Assembly (NCBI GenBank): GCA_017383665.1
Contig: JAFNWA010000273.1
Coordinates: 1 to 20,586 of the forward strand
DNA from: Bacteroidaceae bacterium
GTDB taxonomy: Bacteria > Bacteroidota > Bacteroidia > Bacteroidales > Bacteroidaceae
DNA length: 20,586 nucleotides
Reading direction: 5' to 3'
In this document: one piece after another, positions 7,976-15,304 of the stretch
How positions within the stretch are numbered: position 1 is the first letter of the stretch
Layout of the letters: the number at the start of each line of letters is the position of its first letter
The notes under the pieces: model-generated
What the model was told of the DNA's origin: nothing
Seen by the model: the letters and a program-made list of their open reading frames with translations, nothing else
The model's database searches: none
Translations under genes and position numbers: made by a program

Positions 7976-8719
7976 TTCTATGGGCTTGAACTTCAGTTCA
8001 AAGTTCGCAGCCGGCACGCCATTCTCTTTCTTTATCCTCACCAGAAAGTTGTCCGGGGCAATCTCCTTTATACAGTAGGACAACTCCTCGTTGCGGTCAC
8101 CCTCCTTCATATATGCAGCAATAAAGTCTGTCAGGTTGTGACTGTCGATATACTCAATTGGCAGCGCGTCAAGGACATGGTCGAGATAGCGTATGCTGTT
8201 CATGTGTCCGTTACAGTCAATATCGCTGTAATGTGGGCGGCGTCTGAATGTGACATCCTCAACCGGTGTACGGTTGATTGACGGTATGCGACTTATGGCC
8301 AATGGTTCATCAGGTACCATGCACTCGTTCAGGCGCAGGCCAATGTCACCATTCAAATCTACCGGTGTGCGTGTGTTCAGGTCAATCATTGCAAATGTCG
8401 TGAGCATTGATGCAATCTCCCTGCTCTCTTCGTCTATAACCCTTATGCAGCGGTCTGTGAAGCCGTGATAAAGGCTGCGTATCCATGTCTCTATGCGGAA
8501 CCTGTCTCCGCGTACGGGAGTGTGCTCAATGTGCAGTGCAAGGCGTGCAAGCACCCATCCAAGCGATGTTGTGGTGCCAATGCCTCGTGCATCGACATGT
8601 CGGCCTGCGCAACTGAGCATGTAGTTGCTTAGTGTTGTGGGGCGAAGACGCCCTTGGGAGTCTGTCAGGAATGTTTCCGCCATAAAAGGGAAACTGTCTA
8701 TCTTCTTGTTTTCGCTCAT
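7973..8719 (-). CDS. Acyl-ACP thioesterase (FatA/FatB-like, two hot-dog domains)
   Basis: The 248-residue protein hydrolyses acyl-ACP to release free fatty acids in the cytoplasm. The first hot-dog half (about 10-120) includes LSNYMLSCAGRHVDARGIG and WVLARLALHIEHTPVRGD. The second half (about 150-245) carries the catalytic-type motif DCNGHMN, with Asp168, Asn170 and His172 matching the D-x-N-x-H triad residues of plant and bacterial acyl-ACP thioesterases. E206 in AYMKEG could be the further acidic residue. An in-frame ATG at 8758 would add 13 unlike residues and lies almost at the predicted transcript start, so I chose 8719. It is the only minus-strand gene in the window and is divergent from the ferredoxin gene. 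Confidence 0.9.
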   Translation of the reverse strand: MSENKKIDSFPFMAETFLTDSQGRLRPTTLSNYMLSCAGRHVDARGIGTTTSLGWVLARLALHIEHTPVRGDRFRIETWIRSLYHGFTDRCIRVIDEESREIASMLTTFAMIDLNTRTPVDLNGDIGLRLNECMVPDEPLAISRIPSINRTPVEDVTFRRRPHYSDIDCNGHMNSIRYLDHVLDALPIEYIDSHNLTDFIAAYMKEGDRNEELSYCIKEIAPDNFLVRIKKENGVPAANFELKFKPIE

Positions 8720-8766
8720 AAAACAAATACTCTTTGCCGTTGTTGATAATGTAACCACTTAAAGTC

Positions 8767-8799
8767 GCAAAAATACAAAATATTGCAGAGCAAATAAAA
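8767..8799 (-). promoter_or_regulatory. Probable promoter of the acyl-ACP thioesterase gene
   Basis: Read on the minus strand, TATTTTTGC (8775 down to 8767) is a full TAnnTTTG match. TTTA (8799-8796), 20 bases upstream, is a weak -33 candidate. Transcription would start near 8763, giving a leader of about 43 bases to the chosen ATG. Confidence 0.6.
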
Positions 8800-8855
8800 T
8801 ATGCTTGCTATATCAAAGAATTTAATTGTGAAAAAAAGTTAAAAAAGCGATGTGC

Positions 8856-8888
8856 TGTTCATCAATACACAAAAAGAACTATCTTCGC
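8856..8888 (+). promoter_or_regulatory. Weak candidate promoter of the ferredoxin gene
   Basis: TATCTTCGC (8880-8888) matches TAnnTTTG at all but one fixed position. Only a poor -33 element (TGTT, 8856-8859) lies 20 bases upstream. The position leaves a leader of about 28 bases to the ferredoxin ATG, and no better match is seen in the intergenic region. Confidence 0.4.
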
Positions 8889-8920
8889 AACAGATAATAC
8901 AAACTTTTAATATTACAACT

Positions 8921-9088
8921 ATGGCTTATGTAATTTCTGATGACTGCGTTGCTTGCGGTACATGTATCGATGAGTGTCCTCAGGGTGCAATTTCTGAGGG
9001 TGAGAAGTATTCAATCAATCCTGAATTGTGCATCGACTGCGGTAGCTGCGCAAGCGTTTGTCCTTCTGAGGCTATCCACGAAGGTTGA
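8921..9088 (+). CDS. Small 2[4Fe-4S] ferredoxin
   Basis: The 55-residue low-potential electron carrier has two clostridial-type motifs: CVACGTCIDECP with Cys9, 12, 15 and 19, and CIDCGSCASVCP with Cys37, 40, 43 and 47. Cysteines and length match bacterial 2[4Fe-4S] ferredoxins exactly. Such proteins carry electrons for pyruvate:ferredoxin oxidoreductase, hydrogenases or Rnf in anaerobes. None of those partners is in this window. ATG 8921 gives the canonical MAYVISDDC start; a longer in-frame start at 8852 would precede the candidate promoter and is unlike the family. The gene appears monocistronic. Confidence 0.95.
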   Translation: MAYVISDDCVACGTCIDECPQGAISEGEKYSINPELCIDCGSCASVCPSEAIHEG

Positions 9089-9106
9089 TTGCAGCATTCA
9101 ACAATC

Positions 9107-9140
9107 AAAAAGGGCGCTTTTTAAAGGCGCCCTTTCTTTA
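9107..9140 (+). terminator. Terminator of the ferredoxin gene
   Basis: AAAGGGCGC (9109-9117) pairs perfectly with GCGCCCTTT (9127-9135) around a nine-base loop, and TTTCTTTA follows. It begins about 20 bases after the stop codon. Confidence 0.85.
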
Positions 9141-9160
9141 TATAATCTACAATAAATTTT

Positions 9161-9256
9161 ATGAAAACTCTATTTCATATATTACTTAAAAGTACAATTA
9201 TCACAGTTGTTGGTATTGTCTGTTATTACATTTATATGCATGTAATAGGACTGTGA
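9161..9256 (+). CDS. Possible 31-residue single-span membrane peptide
   Basis: An ATG preceded by A/T-rich sequence opens 31 codons ending in TGA. The peptide starts MKTLFHILLK, with lysines at both ends of that stretch. It continues as an uninterrupted hydrophobic segment of about 20 residues with a VVGIVCYYIY core, and ends VIGL. This charge pattern suits a small inner-membrane protein. No Bacteroidetes-type promoter is visible in the short gap after the ferredoxin terminator, so expression would depend on read-through or an unusual promoter. It may be a chance ORF; I know no named family for it. Confidence 0.3.
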   Translation: MKTLFHILLKSTIITVVGIVCYYIYMHVIGL

Positions 9257-9367
9257 CTTAATCTCAATCTTTTAGCTATCTGAACATTTGCAATAGGCTA
9301 AACCATAGCTCAGATTAAAAAGATATTTTTATTTTAACATATATTTTTATTTTTTACTTGTATCGTG

Positions 9368-9399
9368 TTTGAATTTATGTGCTTTTGTGATATTTTTGC
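9368..9399 (+). promoter_or_regulatory. Consensus Bacteroidetes promoter driving the SusCD-like operon
   Basis: TTTG (9368-9371), a 19-base spacer and TATTTTTGC (9391-9399) match the housekeeping-sigma consensus TTTG-N19-21-TAnnTTTG at every fixed position. The first gene of the operon starts 54 bases downstream, with an A/T-rich leader. No comparable promoter is seen in the short gaps between the later genes. Confidence 0.85.
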
Positions 9400-9453
9400 G
9401 ACAGTTAATATAGTTTAAACTATTATTGTTTCAAATCTATAAAACATACAATT

Positions 9454-10422
9454 ATGAAGAAAAAACTACTATCTGTACTTATTGTTGCTTTTGCAGTTTT
9501 GACATCTGCTACAGCGCAACAAAAGACAACTCTAAGTGCCTGCATTGACGGCTATAAGAGAAGCAAAATCTATTTCGACTGTATGCAGACACCGGAGATT
9601 GCCCAGGAATTCCATACAAATCCGGGCGAGGAGCATGTATATAGTTTTGACACAGACAATCTGGTTTGTATGACCATCAATGGAAATACAAGTGTTATAC
9701 TGCAACCGGGCGACAGCCTGCATGTTGATATTGTTTACAATGGTAAAAATGTCAAGGTGGAATACAGTGGCTCCGAGCGTGCAGTGAACAATAACCGTCT
9801 GGTCAAGAGTTTCGAAAATCTTAAGCGTAGTCTGCGCTATAAGGAGCAACTTCTCGGCTGTGCTGCACTTGATATCAAGCCAAAGAGCCGTATTGACGAT
9901 TCCAGGACTTTGTTGGAAAAGGCTACAGCCATCATGGAAAAGAGCCCGGCAAGTGTTGAGGCCAAGAACTATGTGATGGCAATTATCGAATACAATGTTT
10001 ACATGTCTTTTATTGAGTATCCGGTAATGTACGCAAGTGTCAGAGGTTTGCCAATTGAGGAGCAGGAGATTGGTGACTATTGGAATATTATGGATGGTTA
10101 TGTAGTCAGGAGTGATGTTGAGTCTTTGAACTGTCCCGAGTATGCAAGTCTTCTCATGCGCTATTGCTTCTATATGAATGAGAGGTCTGCAAGAGAGCGT
10201 GGCGAGACATATAAAATGCCAACTATGATGGAAGATATGTACAAGGAACTTGCAGCGTTCTACAATGGAGGGCAAAGAGACTTTGTGCTTTATGTCTTGT
10301 TGCGTAACTTTATAATAAATGGTCGCGAGATAGAAAGAGCCGACATCCTTTACAAGGATTATGTTGAAAAATACAACAGCAACGCATTCTACAAGAGCAT
10401 TATCGATATGCTTCTGCAATAA
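9454..10422 (+). CDS. Exported protein like the N-terminal part of DUF4369/TlpA proteins, lacking a thioredoxin domain
   Basis: The 322-residue product begins with a signal peptide (MKKKLLSVLIVAFAVL, then TSATAQQ near residue 22). The remainder resembles the non-catalytic part of Bacteroidetes TlpA-like proteins: an early beta-rich section with LQPGDSLHVDIVYNG (about 88-102), then a mostly helical region ending in FYKSIIDMLLQ. In such proteins a thioredoxin domain normally follows. Here the stop codon comes instead, and only 21 bases separate it from SusC, so no remnant is present. There is no CxxC motif, though six scattered cysteines occur in the mature part. It is the first gene after a strong promoter. 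Binding of substrate or of the TlpA partners in the periplasm is an inference; the family assignment is moderate. Confidence 0.65.
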   Translation: MKKKLLSVLIVAFAVLTSATAQQKTTLSACIDGYKRSKIYFDCMQTPEIAQEFHTNPGEEHVYSFDTDNLVCMTINGNTSVILQPGDSLHVDIVYNGKNVKVEYSGSERAVNNNRLVKSFENLKRSLRYKEQLLGCAALDIKPKSRIDDSRTLLEKATAIMEKSPASVEAKNYVMAIIEYNVYMSFIEYPVMYASVRGLPIEEQEIGDYWNIMDGYVVRSDVESLNCPEYASLLMRYCFYMNERSARERGETYKMPTMMEDMYKELAAFYNGGQRDFVLYVLLRNFIINGREIERADILYKDYVEKYNSNAFYKSIIDMLLQ

Positions 10423-10443
10423 ATGTAAAATCTTATAATCAAT

Positions 10444-13400
10444 ATGTTTATGGGAAAAACTAATTTGAACTTTAAGTTTTTCTGCAAGATATCCGTTTTT
10501 GTCATTCTGTTTTTATGTGGTGCGACCAGTGTCAGTGCACAGGCAACGGATGGGTGGAAAGAGAAACCGGTAACATTGAGGGTCAGCAATCAACCTTTGG
10601 GAAAAGTCCTGGAGATGGTTGCCGATGCAGCCAATGCAAAAATCACCTTGCAGGAGGTTTCGCTTTGGAATATCAACAAACCGATAAGTATAGCAGTCAA
10701 GGATAAACCACTTGATAAGGTTCTGGGTGATCTTGTAGGTGACCAGAATGTGGCAATCCGTTACGAGGGAGAAGACCAGATTATTCTTGAACCCGACAAA
10801 CAGGTAAAGAGTGGCGAGGAAATATTTGTCTCAGGACAGGTATTGGACCGCGATACCCAAGAGGCACTTATTGGTGCAACAATCCTGATAACTGATGGAA
10901 AGGGTGAAAGCAAAGGTGCTAGGGGATGTTTCACAGATCTTGATGGTAAGTTCAGTGTGCGATTGAATAAAAAAGAATCTGTCCGCATCTCGTATGTAGG
11001 TTATGAAACAGTTTCCAAGCAGATTCTAAAGAATGAGAATAACCTTGTAATTGAACTCAAACCATCTATTGAGATGGCCGAGGTTGTTGTTACCGGTATC
11101 AGTCGCCGAAGTAAGGATAGTTTTACAGGAAACTATGTAGAGGTTAAGGGTGACGATTTGAGAAGGATGAGCCCTACAAATATTCTTAAGGGTTTGCAGT
11201 TCTTTGATCCCAGTTTCAAGATTATCGAAAATAATCTGGCCGGCTCTGACCCGAACGCCGAGCCTGATTTCCAAATCCGTGGCGACCAGTCGTTGGGTAC
11301 AAGTTCAAAGAATTTGAATAGCATGGATCTTATGCTTGACAATGTATCAAGTCGTCCTAATACTCCATTGTTTGTACTTGACGGTTTCATTGTCCCTATG
11401 AGCAGAATCCTTGATCTTGACCCGGAGCGTGTGGAGACGATTACTGTACTCAAGGATGCTGCTGCGACATCAGTCTATGGTTCGCGTGCTGCCAACGGCG
11501 TGGTAGTTGTTGAAACCAAGGTTGCTCCCGACGGTGCTCTCTCTGTTTCATACAACGGAACAATGACTGTTCAGACTCCGGATCTTACAGATTACAACAT
11601 GATGGATGCAGCCACAAAACTTGAGACAGAATGGAGAGCAGGTCTCTATGACCCTACGAATGCGGCTCAAATGAACCTCTACAACAAGTACCGTCGCAAT
11701 GTGCTTGGTGGCGTCAATACATACTGGCTTTCCAAGCCACTGCGCACTGCTATCCAGCACCGCCACTCTTTGAGTGTTGCCGGTGGTACAGATGTGTTCC
11801 GTTATAGCCTTGACATCAATGCATCAATGCAACCCGGTGTGATGAAGGAGTCGAGCAATAATACCAAGGGCGTGAACTTCAATATGACCTATCTGAAAGA
11901 GAAGTTTACCATGCGTGCAAGCGTGAGTCTTTCCGAGTCGGATGGTAGCAACTCTCCCTATGGTTCGTTCTCGCAATATACAAGTTTGAACTCCTATTAT
12001 ATCCCTGAGGATGCAAATGGTAATCAACTAAAAGAACTCGACAATAACACAGTAAGCGGACAGAGTAAGCTCATCACTAATCCACTCTACAATGCAACTG
12101 TGGGTATAAAGGATTTGACAAATAGCCTGAGTGTGACAACAAACCTCAGTCTTGAATATATGATTTTGAAGAATCTGCGAGTAACAGAGCAACTGTCATA
12201 TTCAAGGGGAATGGCCGGAACAGACAGGTTCTTACCTGCCGACCACACAAACTTTGCACAGTATGATGACATAACTCGCAAAGGTAGCTACTACAAGAGT
12301 ACAGGCGAGATGTCATCTTGGTCGAGCAATTTTGGTATCAACTACAATCTTGTGCTCGACAAGCACCTGTTCAGTATTTTTGGTAACTGGACCATAAATG
12401 AGGATAAGAACAACTATGTGAACCTGTCTGCAACAGGTTACCCCGATGCTCACATGGACGATTTCATCTTCGGTAACAAGATGGAGACAAACATGAGCAA
12501 TATCGGTAGCGAGAATATTTCTCGTTCCATTGGATTGATCGGTCAGTTCTCATATAGCTATGACAACCGCTACTCTGTTGATTTCAATATCAGTGGTGAG
12601 GCCTCTTCCCGATATGCAAACCATGAACTTGTACCTTTCTGGTCAGTTGGTGGACGATGGAACGCTCACAATGAGAAGTGGTTGCAAGGCTATGTCTCTA
12701 ACTTGGTACTCCGTGCAAGCTATGGTGTCACCGGTGAACAGAACTTCAGTCCTTCCGATGCTATTGAGTACTATGCTTTCTCTGATAAAACAATGCTCCC
12801 ATACAATTCATTCCCTGTTTTGGGCGCAATGTTGAGTGGTCTCAACAACACAAACCTTGGTTGGGCAAAGACACATAACCGTAGCGTGTCGCTCGATTTT
12901 GGATTTTGGAAGAATCGTGTCAACATAACACTCAACTACTACAATAACATCACAAAGGAACTTCTCACCAATTATGACCTTGCTCCCTCAACAGGTTACT
13001 CTACAATGGTGATGAATGCCGGTGAATTGCAGAATCAGGGTTTTGATGTCACGCTGAATGTCGTTGCAGTGCAGAACCTGCGCAAACAGTTCTTCTGGAC
13101 AGTCAGTGCCAATGCCAATGCTAATAGAAACAAGATTCTAGAATTGTCAGAATTCCTCAAGAAAGAAAACGAAAAGCAGATGGCTTCGGCTAATGCTCCA
13201 TTGCCGGAGTATCGCGAGGGAGAGTCAACCACTACTCTCTATGTGGTGCGCTCTTTGGGTGTGGATCCGGTAACAGGTAAGGAGGTTTACTTGAAACGCG
13301 ACGGTACAAAGACTTTCGATTGGAGTCCAAACGACAAGGTTGCTGTGGGTGATATGAACCCAAAGATTAGCGGAACGCTCTCTACAAGTATAAACTGGAA

Positions 13401-13824
13401 GGACTTGTCTTGCACCCTCGGTTTTACCTATAAATATGGCGGAGTGGTGTATAACCAGACCCTTGTTGATAAGATTGAGAACCAGAATGTTGCATACAAT
13501 CTTGATAATCGTGCAGGACAAGGTCGATGGGAGAGACCCGGTGATGTGACACCTTATGTGCGCTTTAATCCAACAGGAGCCAACACACCTGCAAGTACAC
13601 GCTTTATAATGGATGACAATGAAATAAGGTTTGCAACTATGAACATTGGTTACAGGTTTACAGGTGACAGTTATAAGTTCTTGCGTCGTGCGAACATCGA
13701 TGTAATGGCTTTGAACTTTACGACAAATGATTTAGCTCGTATCTCGCCTATTAAGATGGAACGAGGTCTTGATTATCCGTTCGCGCGTTCATATACATTG
13801 TCCCTCTCAATTATGTTCAGATAA
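10444..13824 (+). CDS. SusC/RagA-family TonB-dependent outer membrane transporter with STN domain
   Basis: The 1126-residue protein has a signal peptide ending near SVSAQA (about residue 33). An STN (secretin/TonB N-terminal) domain spans about 40-115 (VTLRVSNQPLGKVLEMVADAA). A carboxypeptidase-regulatory-like beta domain spans about 129-215 (VSGQVLDRDTQEALIGATI to the VVVTG end). The plug covers about 220-360, with PLFVLDGF, LDPERVETITVLKDAAATSVYGSRAANGVV-type SusC motifs (here DPERVETITVLKDAAA) and VVVVETK. The rest is the 22-strand barrel, ending in YTLSLSIMFR. With the adjacent SusD partner it should import a large nutrient using TonB energy. STN-bearing members usually signal to an anti-sigma factor, but no such gene lies here. 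ATG 10450 is an alternative start. Confidence 0.95.
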   Translation: MFMGKTNLNFKFFCKISVFVILFLCGATSVSAQATDGWKEKPVTLRVSNQPLGKVLEMVADAANAKITLQEVSLWNINKPISIAVKDKPLDKVLGDLVGDQNVAIRYEGEDQIILEPDKQVKSGEEIFVSGQVLDRDTQEALIGATILITDGKGESKGARGCFTDLDGKFSVRLNKKESVRISYVGYETVSKQILKNENNLVIELKPSIEMAEVVVTGISRRSKDSFTGNYVEVKGDDLRRMSPTNILKGLQFFDPSFKIIENNLAGSDPNAEPDFQIRGDQSLGTSSKNLNSMDLMLDNVSSRPNTPLFVLDGFIVPMSRILDLDPERVETITVLKDAAATSVYGSRAANGVVVVETKVAPDGALSVSYNGTMTVQTPDLTDYNMMDAATKLETEWRAGLYDPTNAAQMNLYNKYRRNVLGGVNTYWLSKPLRTAIQHRHSLSVAGGTDVFRYSLDINASMQPGVMKESSNNTKGVNFNMTYLKEKFTMRASVSLSESDGSNSPYGSFSQYTSLNSYYIPEDANGNQLKELDNNTVSGQSKLITNPLYNATVGIKDLTNSLSVTTNLSLEYMILKNLRVTEQLSYSRGMAGTDRFLPADHTNFAQYDDITRKGSYYKSTGEMSSWSSNFGINYNLVLDKHLFSIFGNWTINEDKNNYVNLSATGYPDAHMDDFIFGNKMETNMSNIGSENISRSIGLIGQFSYSYDNRYSVDFNISGEASSRYANHELVPFWSVGGRWNAHNEKWLQGYVSNLVLRASYGVTGEQNFSPSDAIEYYAFSDKTMLPYNSFPVLGAMLSGLNNTNLGWAKTHNRSVSLDFGFWKNRVNITLNYYNNITKELLTNYDLAPSTGYSTMVMNAGELQNQGFDVTLNVVAVQNLRKQFFWTVSANANANRNKILELSEFLKKENEKQMASANAPLPEYREGESTTTLYVVRSLGVDPVTGKEVYLKRDGTKTFDWSPNDKVAVGDMNPKISGTLSTSINWKDLSCTLGFTYKYGGVVYNQTLVDKIENQNVAYNLDNRAGQGRWERPGDVTPYVRFNPTGANTPASTRFIMDDNEIRFATMNIGYRFTGDSYKFLRRANIDVMALNFTTNDLARISPIKMERGLDYPFARSYTLSLSIMFR

Positions 13825-13840
13825 TTAAAGAAAGAAGAAA

Positions 13841-15274
13841 ATGAAAAAGAGTTTTTATATATTTATTGTCGGTATTACAAGCATATTCTCTCTTCATTCA
13901 TGTTCCGAGTGGTTGGATGTGGCACCCAATACCGATTTGCCAGCCAAAGAGTTGTTTGCATCCGAGAGTGGCTTCAATAGTGCACTTGCCGGTCTTTACA
14001 TAACAATGACCGGTGAAGATACATATGGCAAGAATTTGAGCTTTGGTTTGGTAGATCAGCTTGCTCAGATGTATGACAAGCTCCCTGACGGTACGACAGA
14101 CCGTAATAGCGTGTATATCTATGATAGAGAAACAAGTAATGGTTACAACACTAAAGGTGTGCTTGCAAGCACATGGCTTTCCATGTACAATGTGATAGCC
14201 AATGCCAATAATCTTCTCAAGTGGTGGGACTTGAATGGCGAGGCAGTCATTCTTGATTCAAAAGTACGGGATATGATTCGCGGTGAGGCTCTTGCTTTGC
14301 GCGCATTCCTCCATTTTGACCTGTTGCGCGGATGGGGGCCTATGGATTATGCCGGTAACATCAATGCGCGAGAGATGAAGTGTATTCCCTATCGCACAGT
14401 TGCCGACCAATCGAAACAGCCTTTGTTGCCGGCAAGAGAGGTGGTGGAACTTATTATCAAAGATCTCAAGGCTGCAAGTGTGTGTCTCTCCTATGAAAAG
14501 GATTTAGATTTGGGAAGCGATCTTAGTAAAAGATGTTTCCGTTTAAACTACCACGCTATCAATGCTATGCTGGCACGCGTGTATAACTATGCCGGTGAAA
14601 AAGATAGTGCTGCGTTATATGCTCGCAGAGTTATTGACGAATGTGGTCTTACATTGCAGAACGACAACAATGACGATCCGATACTCTCAAAAGAGGTTAT
14701 CTTCGGCCTTAATATGTTTGAACTGGAGGACAAGCTCTCCGAGTATTTTGCTGTGGGTGAAAAGATGCACACCAAGTATTATTTGGACATTACGACCTTG
14801 AATCACATATATGAATCAGCTGGTTCCGAGAGTGAGGATATGCGTGCCAGGAGTGAGGCTTTCTACCGTAGCAATGAACTTCAGCTTGCCATGTCTTTGA
14901 AATATGTTGAGAACAAGACGGGAATAATTCCGCTAATCCGTCTGCCAGAGATGTATTATATTGCATGCGAGACTGCCGAGGATAGTGGTGAGGCTGCTTT
15001 TTATGTGAATACAGTCCGCAACAAGCGAGGCATTTCAAAGTCGAAGGATGTGTCGTGTGATACCGAGGCTTTGTGCTTTGACGCTCTTGACAAGGAATAC
15101 TGCAAGGAGTTCTATGGCGAGGGGCAATACTTCTGGTTCCTGAAGACACGCGGAGTGACAGGCGCATTGGGTCATTGTTCCGATGTGACTCTTCATGAAG
15201 AGAATTTCATATTCCCGCTGCCCGATGCCGAGGTTGAATATGGCTGGACGCAGGAGAGTGAGGAAGAGAAGTGA
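13841..15274 (+). CDS. SusD/RagB-family nutrient-binding outer membrane lipoprotein
   Basis: The 477-residue protein has a lipoprotein signal with lipobox LHSC (Cys21) followed by SEWLD, an acidic start consistent with surface export in Bacteroidetes. The mature part shows the SusD pattern: FASESGFNSALAGLY near the N-terminus, a helical TPR-like scaffold with RGEALALRAFLHFDLLRGWG (about 147-166; given here in two parts, RGEALALRAF and LHFDLLRGWG) and INAMLARVYNYAGEKDSAALYA, and a late RLPEMYYIACE. It should form the lid on the SusC barrel and capture substrate. It starts 16 bases after the SusC stop. The binding-site residues do not tell whether the ligand is a glycan, peptide or other molecule. 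Confidence 0.94.
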   Translation: MKKSFYIFIVGITSIFSLHSCSEWLDVAPNTDLPAKELFASESGFNSALAGLYITMTGEDTYGKNLSFGLVDQLAQMYDKLPDGTTDRNSVYIYDRETSNGYNTKGVLASTWLSMYNVIANANNLLKWWDLNGEAVILDSKVRDMIRGEALALRAFLHFDLLRGWGPMDYAGNINAREMKCIPYRTVADQSKQPLLPAREVVELIIKDLKAASVCLSYEKDLDLGSDLSKRCFRLNYHAINAMLARVYNYAGEKDSAALYARRVIDECGLTLQNDNNDDPILSKEVIFGLNMFELEDKLSEYFAVGEKMHTKYYLDITTLNHIYESAGSESEDMRARSEAFYRSNELQLAMSLKYVENKTGIIPLIRLPEMYYIACETAEDSGEAAFYVNTVRNKRGISKSKDVSCDTEALCFDALDKEYCKEFYGEGQYFWFLKTRGVTGALGHCSDVTLHEENFIFPLPDAEVEYGWTQESEEEK

Positions 15275-15304
15275 TTTTAGACAATAAGATTAAGTGATAG
15301 ATAT

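Larger units (their letters stand above)
9137..9453 (+). other. 317-base intergenic region before the SusCD-like operon
   Basis: This stretch has no large gene. It is strongly A/T-rich. Going left to right it holds the possible 31-codon ORF (9161-9256), a set of nested inverted repeats (9258-9318: TTAATCT with AGATTAA, and an inner TTAGC/GCTAA pair), a long A/T tract, and a consensus promoter at 9368-9399. The inverted repeats could be a weak terminator or a regulator site. I see no riboswitch or tRNA-like fold. Confidence 0.6.

Noticed and set aside
9532..10419. 295-codon open frame on the minus strand opposite the first operon gene
   Set aside because: It is a mirror of the plus-strand gene, which has a signal peptide, promoter and operon context; the minus product is rich in His, Cys and Ile with no domain.
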